Origin: an uncultured bacterium
GTDB taxonomy: Bacteria; Actinomycetota; Actinomycetes; S36-B12; CAIYMF01
Assembly: GCA_903927265.1 (NCBI GenBank)
Contig: CAIYMF010000312.1
Span: 22,854 to 86,853, forward strand
DNA: 64,000 nucleotides
Reading direction: 5' to 3'
A program made the position numbers and the translations under genes. Positions 18,087 through 26,650 of this stretch are shown in pieces (positions within the stretch are counted from its first letter, which is position 1; the number at the start of each line of letters is the position of its first letter). The notes below the pieces were generated by a model. It was not told the DNA's origin. It saw only the letters and a list, made by a program, of their open reading frames with translations, and ran no database searches.

Positions 18087-19661
18087 ATGCAGGGCGCGTC
18101 AAAGTACCGACTCTTCGACACTCTCGACCGCACCGGACGCACTCATCGTGCAGCCTCAACCGTGGCTATCACTGCCGGTGGGCGAGACCAGTCCTTCGCT
18201 GAGCTTCGCGACCGCGCACTGCGGCTTGCCAATGGATTGATCGGACTCGGGGTGCGACCTGGATCGCGAGTCGGTGTGCTGATGAGCAATCGGCATGAGT
18301 GGACCGAGGCGTTGTTCGCAGTCGCGGCGAGCGGCGGCGTCTGCGTGCCGATCAACGTGCTGCTGCGCGGGCTCGAGGCGGGCTACATCATTGACGACAG
18401 CGACGTTGAGATTCTGATAGTCGATGAACGTGGCGAGCAGCCACTCGCCGAACTTCCTCGACTTCCTTCCACGATCATTACGGTGGGCGATGTCGTGGTG
18501 CCGGTGGGAGCCAACGTGCGCACGTTCGAGTCTGTGATTGAGTCAGGCGCTGCTGTGTACCCCAGTGTGCAAATTGGCGTCGAGGACGCCGTCATGACCT
18601 ACTACACGTCGGGCACCACGGGGCGCTCGAAAGGTGCCACGCACTCGCATCAGGGCATCAATTGGAACACGATGTCGCAGGTGCACGACCTGTCCGTGCG
18701 TTCCAACGATCGGTACCTTGTGGTGCCGTCGCTGTCGTGGGCAGCTGGATTCCACGACGTGACGATGGCGTTGATGTGGAATGGCGGCACCAATGTGTTG
18801 ATGCCGACCGGCGCGGCCACCATCGAGACGATCATCGATCAGGTGGTCGAGAATCGCATCACGCACACGCTGCTGGTGCCAGTCTTGTTGCGCGAACTTG
18901 CGGCGAACCCGTCGTTGCTTGCTCGACTGAGAGACAGCGAGTTGCGCTGGGTTCTCACGGGTGCTGAGCCGGTACCTGCGACTCTGACTAACGAACTCAA
19001 CGCCGAACTGCCCGCGTGCGATGTAGTGCAGGGCTACGGCATGTCGGAGTTCCCGCTCATTGCCTCGCTGCTGCGTCCGGAAGAAGCTGTCGAGCACGCC
19101 GGCAAGGCTGGTCGCCCCACGTCGATTACGTCGATCATGGTGCAGACATCCGATGGCCAGATCACCGATGTCGGTGAGGGTGAAATCCTCACGCGATCGC
19201 CCGCAGCCATGCTGGGATACCACGGAATGGCCGAAGCGACAGAAGAGGCATTCCGTGATGGGTGGTTCCACACGGGTGACACAGGTCGCCTTGATGAAGA
19301 GGGCTTCCTCGCGGTCACCGGTCGTCAGAAGGACATGATCATTTCAGGCGGCATGAACATCTACCCGCGTGAGATTGAGGACGTCATCATCGCTCAGCTC
19401 GGTATCCGCGATGTGGCCGTCGTCGGTGTTCAGGACGATCGGTGGGGTGAAGTGCCCGTGGTGGTGCTGCTCGAAAGCGCCGCCGGTTCGGCCAACGACG
19501 TGATGAGGGTGTGCGAGGAACAATTGTCTTCGTACAAGCGACCCAAGCGTGTGATTGTGCGCGCCGAGCCATTCCCGCGTACTCCCAACGGCAAATTGCT
19601 CAAACGCGAGTTGGGCCCATGGGCGCAGGAGCAGATCACGGGGTCGGCCGAGCCGCAGTAG
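18087..19661 (+). CDS. AMP-dependent acyl-CoA ligase (FadD type)
   Basis: A 524-residue ANL ligase. YTSGTTGRSKGATHSHQG lies near residue 173, A5 is GYGMSEFPL near 317, the hinge ISGGMNIYPREIEDV near 419, and the catalytic Lys is in TPNGKLLKREL near 505. GGGAGGA precedes the ATG. It opens a ten-gene operon running to the 3-hydroxyacyl-CoA dehydrogenase, so it probably activates the acid whose CoA ester the two FadE proteins then oxidise. The next gene starts two bases after its stop. Confidence 0.92.
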   Translation: MQGASKYRLFDTLDRTGRTHRAASTVAITAGGRDQSFAELRDRALRLANGLIGLGVRPGSRVGVLMSNRHEWTEALFAVAASGGVCVPINVLLRGLEAGYIIDDSDVEILIVDERGEQPLAELPRLPSTIITVGDVVVPVGANVRTFESVIESGAAVYPSVQIGVEDAVMTYYTSGTTGRSKGATHSHQGINWNTMSQVHDLSVRSNDRYLVVPSLSWAAGFHDVTMALMWNGGTNVLMPTGAATIETIIDQVVENRITHTLLVPVLLRELAANPSLLARLRDSELRWVLTGAEPVPATLTNELNAELPACDVVQGYGMSEFPLIASLLRPEEAVEHAGKAGRPTSITSIMVQTSDGQITDVGEGEILTRSPAAMLGYHGMAEATEEAFRDGWFHTGDTGRLDEEGFLAVTGRQKDMIISGGMNIYPREIEDVIIAQLGIRDVAVVGVQDDRWGEVPVVVLLESAAGSANDVMRVCEEQLSSYKRPKRVIVRAEPFPRTPNGKLLKRELGPWAQEQITGSAEPQ

Positions 19662-19663
19662 TT

Positions 19664-20800
19664 ATGGACCTCACGCTCAGCGCCGACGAATTGGCATTCC
19701 GCGACGAATTTCGCGCGTGGATCGCCGATCATCACCCAGGCTCGCCTCCGAGCAACGTCGAGGAGCGCTACTACTGGCGCTTGGAATGGCTGCGTGAACT
19801 CAACCGTGGTGGATTCGCGGCGATGCATTGGCCCAGTGAGTTTGGTGGCCGCGGGGCCACCGCGATGCTCAACGCGGTGTTTTTCATAGAGCTTGCGCGG
19901 GCGGGTGCACCCATTCCGGCCAATCACATTGCGACATTCATGGCTGGCCCCACGATCATGCAGTGGGGAACTGTCGAACAAAAAGAGCGTTACCTCGCCC
20001 CGATGCTGCGCGCTGACAACGTGTGGTGCCAAGGGTTCAGTGAGCCGGGGGCCGGATCCGATCTTGCTGCGGTTGCGACATTCGCTGCGCGCGACGGCGA
20101 TGAGTTCGTCGTGAATGGGCAGAAGGTGTGGACCTCGGAAGCGCAGTACGCGCATTTCTGTCTCCTGGTTACTCGCACCGATCGCTCGGTGGCGCAGCAC
20201 AAGGGCCTGACCTATTTCATCCTTGATATGTCGAGCCCCGGCATCACGCGTCGTCCGTTGCGGCAGCTGACCGGTGAATCAGAGTTCAACGAGTTGTTCT
20301 TCGACAATGTGCGCATCCCGGCCAGTTCTGTCGTCGGGGAGGTCGGAAACGGCTGGCGAGTGGCCATGACCACATTGATGCATGAGCGATCGATGATTGG
20401 CGCCGGATACGGAATTCGATTGCGCAATTACCTGACAGTCGTCGAGGAGCATTTGCGAGCACACGGACTGCTGAGCGATCCTGTAGTTGCCGATCGGTTC
20501 GCCGATCTTGAAATTCGCACCCGAGCACTAGAACTGTCGGCTCTGCGCCAAATCTCCGAAGCGCAAGCACGCGGGAGTGTGGGCTCGGAAGGGTCGATCC
20601 TCAAACTAATGTGGTCCGAAACCTACTCACGTCTGGCTGAGTTTGCCATTGAGACGGTTGGCCCAGATGCGCTGGAAGACGGAAGTGGATGGGCGTGGGA
20701 GTACCTGCGCTCGCGTGCCTCAACAATCGAAGGTGGAACTTCCGACATCTTGCGCAACATCGTTGCTGACCGCATTCTCGGCCTACCGCGAGCCAGGTGA
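19664..20800 (+). CDS. Acyl-CoA dehydrogenase, FadE-type, Glu-bearing subunit
   Basis: A 378-residue acyl-CoA dehydrogenase. FAD and substrate segments WCQGFSEPGAGSDLA and VWTSEAQYA are present, and the C-terminal STIEGGTSDILRN gives the EGT-type catalytic Glu position. Length and motifs match the larger subunit of actinobacterial alpha2beta2 dehydrogenases (ChsE-type) used on steroid side chains. The gene directly behind it encodes a shorter partner lacking this motif. The reaction would be alpha,beta-desaturation of an acyl-CoA. Confidence 0.9.
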   Translation: MDLTLSADELAFRDEFRAWIADHHPGSPPSNVEERYYWRLEWLRELNRGGFAAMHWPSEFGGRGATAMLNAVFFIELARAGAPIPANHIATFMAGPTIMQWGTVEQKERYLAPMLRADNVWCQGFSEPGAGSDLAAVATFAARDGDEFVVNGQKVWTSEAQYAHFCLLVTRTDRSVAQHKGLTYFILDMSSPGITRRPLRQLTGESEFNELFFDNVRIPASSVVGEVGNGWRVAMTTLMHERSMIGAGYGIRLRNYLTVVEEHLRAHGLLSDPVVADRFADLEIRTRALELSALRQISEAQARGSVGSEGSILKLMWSETYSRLAEFAIETVGPDALEDGSGWAWEYLRSRASTIEGGTSDILRNIVADRILGLPRAR

Positions 20801-20805
20801 TTGTC

Positions 20806-21819
20806 ATGAGATTCACGCTGTCTGAAGAACAGGCCGCCATTCGAGATATGGCACGCGAGGTACTTGCCGCCGAGTCGACTTTTGAACGAGTGCGTATCGC
20901 TGGCGAGGCGCGTCAGTACGACAGCGAATTGTGGGCGCTGCAGCGATCGATGGGCTGGCCAGGTGTTGCAGTATCCGAACGGTGGGGTGGGCAGGGGCTC
21001 GGTTTGGTTGAGTTGTCTGTCATCTCAGAAGAGTGCGGCTACGCGTGCGCTTCCACGCCGTTGCTCGGCACTATCCTTGCGGCGACTTCACTAGCGGGTG
21101 CCGCTTCCAACGAACAGTGCGAGAGGTACTTGCCGTCACTCGCGGCGGGCGAATTCAGTGGCGCTGTGGCACTCATGGCGGACACCACGCCGGTGCCCGA
21201 CGCCGGTGAAGCGGGACTGATCGTTGTTCTTGAGGGCTCGGGCGGACATGTGAGCCTGCAACCGGCGCAGCCCGTTGAGACGATCGACCCCACACTGCGA
21301 TACGGCCGCGTTGTCGATCCATCTGCCGGTGAGCCCTTGAACCAGTCGTCAATCGCCTACGACTCGGCGTTAGTCGTCGTGTCCGCGCATCAACTTGGCC
21401 TTGCGCAGCGTGCGCTCGATTTGAGTGTCGCCTACACCTCGGTACGCGAGCAGTTCGGTGTGCCGGTTGCGACCTTCCAAGCAGTGTCACATCGGCTTGC
21501 TCAGGCCCACGTTGAACTCACTGCCGCGCGCTCGTTGGTGTACCAGGCGGCCTGGGCTGTTGAGGTGGGCGACAGCGAGTCGTCGGCCGCGGCCGCGCGT
21601 GCCAAGTCGTGGCTTGCGGAGGCGTCGCGAACGGTTACCGGCTCGGCTATTCACGCACACGGCGGCATCGGCTTTACCTGGGAAGCCAATCTGCACTGGT
21701 TGTTCAAACGCGCGTCCATGCTGGGCCCCTACCTCGGCAGTGCGCGACAGCAGCGCGGCAGGTTGTTGGAAATGCTAGGCACTGCTCGGACTTCGTCTCA
21801 CGAAACGGATCACTCATGA
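20806..21819 (+). CDS. Acyl-CoA dehydrogenase, FadE-type, second subunit
   Basis: A 337-residue acyl-CoA dehydrogenase family protein, shorter than usual. The middle beta domain is reduced; the C-terminal domain keeps SVREQFGVPVATFQAVSHRLA and HAHGGIGFTWEANLHWLFKRA, but no EGT-type Glu follows. This is the pattern of the non-catalytic partner in heteromeric ChsE-like enzymes. AGGTGA precedes the ATG; a GTG three codons earlier is the alternative start. Heteromer formation with the upstream protein is inferred from adjacency and motif split. Confidence 0.88.
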   Translation: MRFTLSEEQAAIRDMAREVLAAESTFERVRIAGEARQYDSELWALQRSMGWPGVAVSERWGGQGLGLVELSVISEECGYACASTPLLGTILAATSLAGAASNEQCERYLPSLAAGEFSGAVALMADTTPVPDAGEAGLIVVLEGSGGHVSLQPAQPVETIDPTLRYGRVVDPSAGEPLNQSSIAYDSALVVVSAHQLGLAQRALDLSVAYTSVREQFGVPVATFQAVSHRLAQAHVELTAARSLVYQAAWAVEVGDSESSAAAARAKSWLAEASRTVTGSAIHAHGGIGFTWEANLHWLFKRASMLGPYLGSARQQRGRLLEMLGTARTSSHETDHS

Positions 21820-22988
21820 CGCACGCGTACATTACGACCGCCCTTCGCACTCCGGGAGGCCGCCGCGACGGTCAACTCTCGGGCTGGCATCCGGCCGACC
21901 TCGGCGGGTTCGTCATTGACGGGATTCTCGATCGGTCGGGTGTAGACCCCGCCGCAATCGACGACGTCATCTTCGGATGTGTATCTCAGATCGGACCGCA
22001 GACCTTCAACATCGCGCGCACAAGTGTGATGAGTTCGCGGCTGCCTGATTCAGTGCCTGGCGTCTCCATCGATCGCCAGTGCGGCTCGTCACTGCAGGCA
22101 ACGCAGTTCGCGGCCCAAGCGGTGATGTCAGGAACTCAGGATCTCATCATCGCGGGTGGTGTCGAGATTATGAGTGCCGTTCCGATCATGTCCGCCATGG
22201 TGGTGGCCCAGGCCGCCGGAATGCAGAGCCCCTTTGAGGGCACTCGCATCAGTGCGCGTTATCCGGATGAAGGATTCAGCCAGTTCGTGGGCGCGGAACG
22301 GGTAGGCGAGAAGTACGGCGTTACTCGCGACGAACTTCTTGATTTCGCTGTGAGTAGCCACGAGCGAGCCATCGCGGCCCGAGATGCCGGCCGCTTCGAC
22401 GACGAAATGCTTCCGGTGCCGATACAGATGGCCGATGGAACGACCATTCTGCACGCGACTGATGAAGGTGTGCGCACGCCCAATCGCGAGAAGATGGAGA
22501 CGCTTCCGTCGCTACTTCCTGATGGACTGATTAATGCCGCTATGGCCAGTCAAGTATGCGATGGCGCGTCCGCGGTGCTCGTCTCCAGCGAGGCGGCTCT
22601 GCAGCAGCACGGACTGGTTCCGCTTGCGCGCATCGTGGCGATGGAGGCCTATGGCTCGGACCCCGTCATGGTGTTGGAAGGACCGATCCCCGCCACAGAG
22701 CGCATGCTCACGCGAGCCGGGCTCACTATCGACGACATTGATTTGTACGAGGTGAATGAGGCGTTCGGAACTGTGCCGCTGGCGTGGGCCAAGGCTCTGG
22801 GTGCGGATCTCGTCAAACTCAATGTCAATGGTGGGGCGCAATCGCTGGGTCACCCACTCGGCGCCACCGGAACCAAGTTGATCGCCACCCTCGTGCACGA
22901 ACTGCGTCGACGCGGTGATCGCTACGGACTAATTGCGATCTGCGAAGGACTCGGAACGGCTAACGCCATGATCATCGAAGCACTGTGA
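21816..22988 (+). CDS. Thiolase (acetyl-CoA C-acyltransferase)
   Basis: A 390-residue thiolase. The nucleophilic Cys is in SIDRQCGSSLQA near residue 89, the catalytic His in NGGAQSLGHPLGATG near 346, and the second Cys in AICEGLGTAN near 377. Start overlaps the FadE stop (ATGA). It would cleave a 3-oxoacyl-CoA to acetyl- or propionyl-CoA, closing a beta-oxidation round with the FadE pair, the hydratases and the 3-hydroxyacyl-CoA dehydrogenase of the same operon. Confidence 0.93.
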   Translation: MTHAYITTALRTPGGRRDGQLSGWHPADLGGFVIDGILDRSGVDPAAIDDVIFGCVSQIGPQTFNIARTSVMSSRLPDSVPGVSIDRQCGSSLQATQFAAQAVMSGTQDLIIAGGVEIMSAVPIMSAMVVAQAAGMQSPFEGTRISARYPDEGFSQFVGAERVGEKYGVTRDELLDFAVSSHERAIAARDAGRFDDEMLPVPIQMADGTTILHATDEGVRTPNREKMETLPSLLPDGLINAAMASQVCDGASAVLVSSEAALQQHGLVPLARIVAMEAYGSDPVMVLEGPIPATERMLTRAGLTIDDIDLYEVNEAFGTVPLAWAKALGADLVKLNVNGGAQSLGHPLGATGTKLIATLVHELRRRGDRYGLIAICEGLGTANAMIIEAL

Positions 22989-23013
22989 GCACCACATCCA
23001 CAAGGAGGATCAG

Positions 23014-24558
23014 ATGACTGTTGCCGATGCGCAGGCGCGCACAACAATCGCACCGAACGGTCAGGAACGACGCGTTGAATCAGCCGACGAGATCTGGGCT
23101 CGCATGCCCTACATCCGCAACGGTGGCGACTACCTCGAGTCCTTACGTAACAGGGGCACTTCACTGTTCATGTTCGGCGAGCGCATCGACGAGCCGGCTG
23201 ATCACCCGATCATCACGCCCTCGATCAACGCATTGCGTGCCACGTATGACCTCGCGATCGACGAGCCCGAGTTGGCTTCGGCGCACTCACCGCTCATCGA
23301 CGACACCGTCAACCGTTTCCTACACATCGTTGAGGGTCCTGAGGATCTGCAGAAGAAGCATTCGATGCAGCGCAGGCTGGGCCAGATCACCGGCACCTGC
23401 TTCCAGCGGTGCACCGGCCTTGACTCGATCTCGGTGATGCATTCGATTACTTACGACCTGGACGCGGCTAACGGAACCCCGTATCACGAGCGTTTCCTAG
23501 CGTTCTTGCGCGAGGCTCAGCGCCACAACATTCTCATCGCCGCCGGAATGACCGACCCGAAGGGTGACCGATCAAAGGCGCCATCCGAGCAGGCCAATCC
23601 CGACCTGTTCCTGCATGTGTCCGGCCGCAACGACGAGGGCATCTTCATTCGTGGTGCGAAAGCGCATATGACTGGCGGGTGGAACCAGCACTGGATCTGT
23701 GTGCTGCCGACGATGAACCTACGCGAGTCTGATGCTGACTACGCGGTAGGTGTGATGGTGCCGGGCGATGCCGACGGAATCACCTACATCTATGGGCGCC
23801 AATCCTCTGACACCCGGGCACTTGAGCCGGGAACCATGGACAAGGGCAATGCCGAATACGGTGGCCAGGAAGTGCTCGTGCACTTCGACGACGTGTTCAT
23901 TCCGTACGAGCACGTGCTTCTCGATGGTGAATGGTCGATGGCTCAGACCCTCGTTTCGCGCTTCACCTCCTATCACCGCGCGAGTTACATCTGTAAGACC
24001 GGTCTCGGCGATGTGCTGATCGGTGCGGCCGGCGAGGTCGCCGATGCCAATGGTGTCTCGAAGGCGGCACATGTGCGCGACAAACTCGTTGAGATGACGC
24101 ATTTGAACGAGACCATCGCGTCGTCGTCGATTGCCTCGGCCGCCAAAGCGAATCAACTCGATTCGGGTATCTGGATGAATGACGAAATGCTGGCCAATGT
24201 CTGCAAGCACAATGTCACCCGCTTCCCGTACGAGATTGCTCGACTTGCCCAGGATCTCGCGGGCGGACTCATGGTGACGATGCCGTCAGAGGCTGATTTC
24301 CGTTCGGAGGAAGTGGGCGAGTTGATCACGGCATTGCTCGCGGGACGAGAGGGTGTGTCAACTGAGCACCGTATGCGCATTATGCGTTTGATTGAGAACC
24401 TCACTCTCGGCCGCAACGCCGTGGGCTATCTCACCGAGTCAATGCATGGGGCCGGATCGCCGCAGGGACAACGAATTCAGATCATGCGCGGGATGGACCT
24501 CGACACTAAGCGGGCACTCGCACGGGCCCTCGCTGGAATCGAGGACGACCCGTCGTGA
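23014..24558 (+). CDS. HpaB/AbfD-family protein, likely 4-hydroxybutyryl-CoA dehydratase-like
   Basis: A 514-residue member of the 4-hydroxyphenylacetate 3-hydroxylase/4-hydroxybutyryl-CoA dehydratase superfamily. It has C129-x3-C133 (TCFQRC) and H321-x5-C327 (YHRASYICKTGLGD). As I recall, the dehydratase binds [4Fe-4S] through C99, C103, H292 and C299; flavin monooxygenases of the family lack these Cys. The His-Cys spacing here is one residue shorter. No flavin reductase gene is nearby. GGAGGA precedes the ATG. A radical dehydratase or isomerase of a 4-hydroxyacyl-CoA fits better than a hydroxylase, but this needs structure-based alignment. Confidence 0.8.
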   Translation: MTVADAQARTTIAPNGQERRVESADEIWARMPYIRNGGDYLESLRNRGTSLFMFGERIDEPADHPIITPSINALRATYDLAIDEPELASAHSPLIDDTVNRFLHIVEGPEDLQKKHSMQRRLGQITGTCFQRCTGLDSISVMHSITYDLDAANGTPYHERFLAFLREAQRHNILIAAGMTDPKGDRSKAPSEQANPDLFLHVSGRNDEGIFIRGAKAHMTGGWNQHWICVLPTMNLRESDADYAVGVMVPGDADGITYIYGRQSSDTRALEPGTMDKGNAEYGGQEVLVHFDDVFIPYEHVLLDGEWSMAQTLVSRFTSYHRASYICKTGLGDVLIGAAGEVADANGVSKAAHVRDKLVEMTHLNETIASSSIASAAKANQLDSGIWMNDEMLANVCKHNVTRFPYEIARLAQDLAGGLMVTMPSEADFRSEEVGELITALLAGREGVSTEHRMRIMRLIENLTLGRNAVGYLTESMHGAGSPQGQRIQIMRGMDLDTKRALARALAGIEDDPS

Positions 24559-25712
24559 CCGACGCATCGCGACGTCCACCACTCGCTGGCCTGCGGGTCA
24601 TCGAGTTGGCTGGTATCGGGCCGGGACCGTTCGCCGGCATGATGCTGGCCGATCTCGGAGCTGAGGTCATCACCGTCGATCGCCTCGGTGGCAATCCGTC
24701 GGCCACGATTGGCCACAGCATTCTGTTTCGCAGTCGTCGCTCGGTGACCATTGATTTGAAGTCACCGCACGGTGTGGAGGCGCTGCTTCGACTGTGTGAG
24801 AAGTCGGATGCGTTGATCGAAGGCTTTCGACCCGGTGTCGCTGAGCGTCTGGGTATCGGGCCGAACGAGTGCATGGCCCGCAACCCCGCCCTCGTGTACG
24901 GCCGCATTACCGGGTGGGGGCAAGAAGGCCCGCTTGCGCGCACCGCCGGGCACGACCTCAATTACATCGCCCTCACGGGCGCACTGCATGCGATCGGTCA
25001 TGAAGGGCAGCGGCCGACGGTTCCGCTGAACCTCATTGGTGATTTTGGTGGGGGAGGGATGCTCTTGGCATTCGGGGTTCTCGCAGGTGTACTCAGCGCC
25101 CGCGCAGACGGTCGCGGAACCGTGATTGACGCGGCCATGATTGATGGCGCATCGGCGCTGATGGCGATGTTCCACGGGCTACGGTCCGAAGGACTGTTCG
25201 ACGATGAACGTGGAACGCACACTCTCGATGGGGGCGCGCATTTCTACGACGTCTACGAGACGGCAGATGGTCGCTTCGTTAGCATCGGCGCACTTGAACC
25301 TCAGTTCTACGTGCAGTTGTGCGATCTGCTCGGTCTCGATGATGAGATTCGCAATGCGCAGTACGACCTCGTGCGCTGGCCCGAGTTTTCCGAACGAATC
25401 GCTGCGGCGGTGCGGCAACACACTCGCGATGAACTCGACGTGATCTTCTCTGGCTCTGACGCCTGTTATGCGCCGGTGTTGGCGATGGAAGAAGTGGCGC
25501 GGCACCCCCATCACGTCGCGCGTGCAACTTTTGTGGTCGAGGGCAATGACCTTCAACCCGCGCCCGCGCCGCGGTTCAACGGTCACCCCCCGACAGTCCC
25601 CACTAGACGACCCGCGTCAGGTGTCGACACCGTCGCGGTGCTTCGCGAATGCGGATTCACTGACACCGAAATTACGACCATGTCCGACGCCGGCGTTATC
25701 GACGCGGTCTGA
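24555..25712 (+). CDS. Alpha-methylacyl-CoA racemase-like (CaiB/BaiF family)
   Basis: A 385-residue class III CoA-transferase superfamily protein. The motif GHDLNYIALTG with H133 and IGDFGGGG with D163 keeps the 30-residue spacing of the H126/D156 pair of mycobacterial alpha-methylacyl-CoA racemase, so racemase is favoured over CoA transferase. It would interconvert (2R)- and (2S)-methylacyl-CoA so that branched chains enter beta-oxidation. GTG start overlaps the previous stop. Its presence with FadE genes points to an isoprenoid or 2-methyl-branched substrate. Confidence 0.85.
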   Translation: MTDASRRPPLAGLRVIELAGIGPGPFAGMMLADLGAEVITVDRLGGNPSATIGHSILFRSRRSVTIDLKSPHGVEALLRLCEKSDALIEGFRPGVAERLGIGPNECMARNPALVYGRITGWGQEGPLARTAGHDLNYIALTGALHAIGHEGQRPTVPLNLIGDFGGGGMLLAFGVLAGVLSARADGRGTVIDAAMIDGASALMAMFHGLRSEGLFDDERGTHTLDGGAHFYDVYETADGRFVSIGALEPQFYVQLCDLLGLDDEIRNAQYDLVRWPEFSERIAAAVRQHTRDELDVIFSGSDACYAPVLAMEEVARHPHHVARATFVVEGNDLQPAPAPRFNGHPPTVPTRRPASGVDTVAVLRECGFTDTEITTMSDAGVIDAV

Positions 25713-25729
25713 GCCAAGGGAGACGCACA

Positions 25730-26638
25730 ATGACCAACGCTTACGACGGTACAGGCGCCAACAGTCCGCAGTGGTGGCCATCGCGTTACGGAGCTGACGA
25801 CGAACTTGGTTCTGCCAATGAGCTCACTGCTGAACGCACACTGGCCGCGTTATCGATTCCAAAGCAGGGGCGTGTGCTGCAGCTCGGACAGATGCTCACT
25901 GACCAGTCGCCAGGTTACGGGCAGAGGTTCTTCAAGCAGGTGATTTTGGCGCACGAGACCGCGATGCCGATCTGTCCGGAGGGGTCTCGGCTGACCTGTT
26001 TCGAAGAATCGGTGACAACGACTTTCCAGATTGGATCGCACCTCGATCTACTGGGTCACATCGGCATCGATGGGCGCTTCTACAACGGCATTCATTTCAC
26101 CGACTTCTATACGCCAACGAAGTTGCTCAAGTTCGGCCCTGAGACGGTTCCGTCGTGTGTCACGCGAGGAGTGTGTCTCGATATTGCCGGCTTGATGGGC
26201 GTCGAGATGCTCGAGCCCACGTTCGAAGTCACCCCCCAACACCTTGAGCAGGCATGTGACCGTCAATCAGTTGAGGTGCGTGCAGGAGACGCACTCCTGA
26301 TTCACACCGGCTGGGGTGCGCTCTGGAATGTCGATGCCAAGCGATTCACCTCGGCCGAGCCGGGTCCTGGCTGGGATGCTGCTCACTGGATTACCGATCG
26401 GCGCGTGTCGTTGGTGGGCGCCGACACCTGGGGTGTCGAAGTGTTCCCCACGGTTGACCCGTTGCGCGTCTTTGTGGCGCACCAACACTGGATCACCGAG
26501 ACCGGAACGTACATCGCTGAGAATGTGAATACGGCCGAACTTGCTCGCGGCGGGCACTCAGAGTTCCTGTACATGATGTCTCCGATTCGCGCGCAAGGAT
26601 CCACCGGTTCGATGATCGCTCCCGTTGCGATTGTGTGA
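25730..26638 (+). CDS. Cyclase-family metal hydrolase (PF04199), paralogue 1
   Basis: A 302-residue protein of the kynurenine formamidase/isatin hydrolase ('cyclase') fold. The metal motif, usually HxGTHxDxPxH, reads QIGSHLDLLGHIGIDGRFYNG near residues 100-120, keeping H, D and H. The family hydrolyses amides, lactones or cyclic ketones using Mn or Zn. AAGGGAG precedes the ATG. A second paralogue is encoded at 34058. Two copies in one locus suggest ring opening or lactone hydrolysis. Substrate unknown. Confidence 0.85.
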   Translation: MTNAYDGTGANSPQWWPSRYGADDELGSANELTAERTLAALSIPKQGRVLQLGQMLTDQSPGYGQRFFKQVILAHETAMPICPEGSRLTCFEESVTTTFQIGSHLDLLGHIGIDGRFYNGIHFTDFYTPTKLLKFGPETVPSCVTRGVCLDIAGLMGVEMLEPTFEVTPQHLEQACDRQSVEVRAGDALLIHTGWGALWNVDAKRFTSAEPGPGWDAAHWITDRRVSLVGADTWGVEVFPTVDPLRVFVAHQHWITETGTYIAENVNTAELARGGHSEFLYMMSPIRAQGSTGSMIAPVAIV

Positions 26639-26650
26639 GTGGCTGCTTCC

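Noticed and set aside
24555..25712. Reading the CaiB/BaiF gene as a CoA transferase
   Set aside because: The GHDLNY and IGDFGGGG motifs and the H133/D163 spacing favour alpha-methylacyl-CoA racemase.
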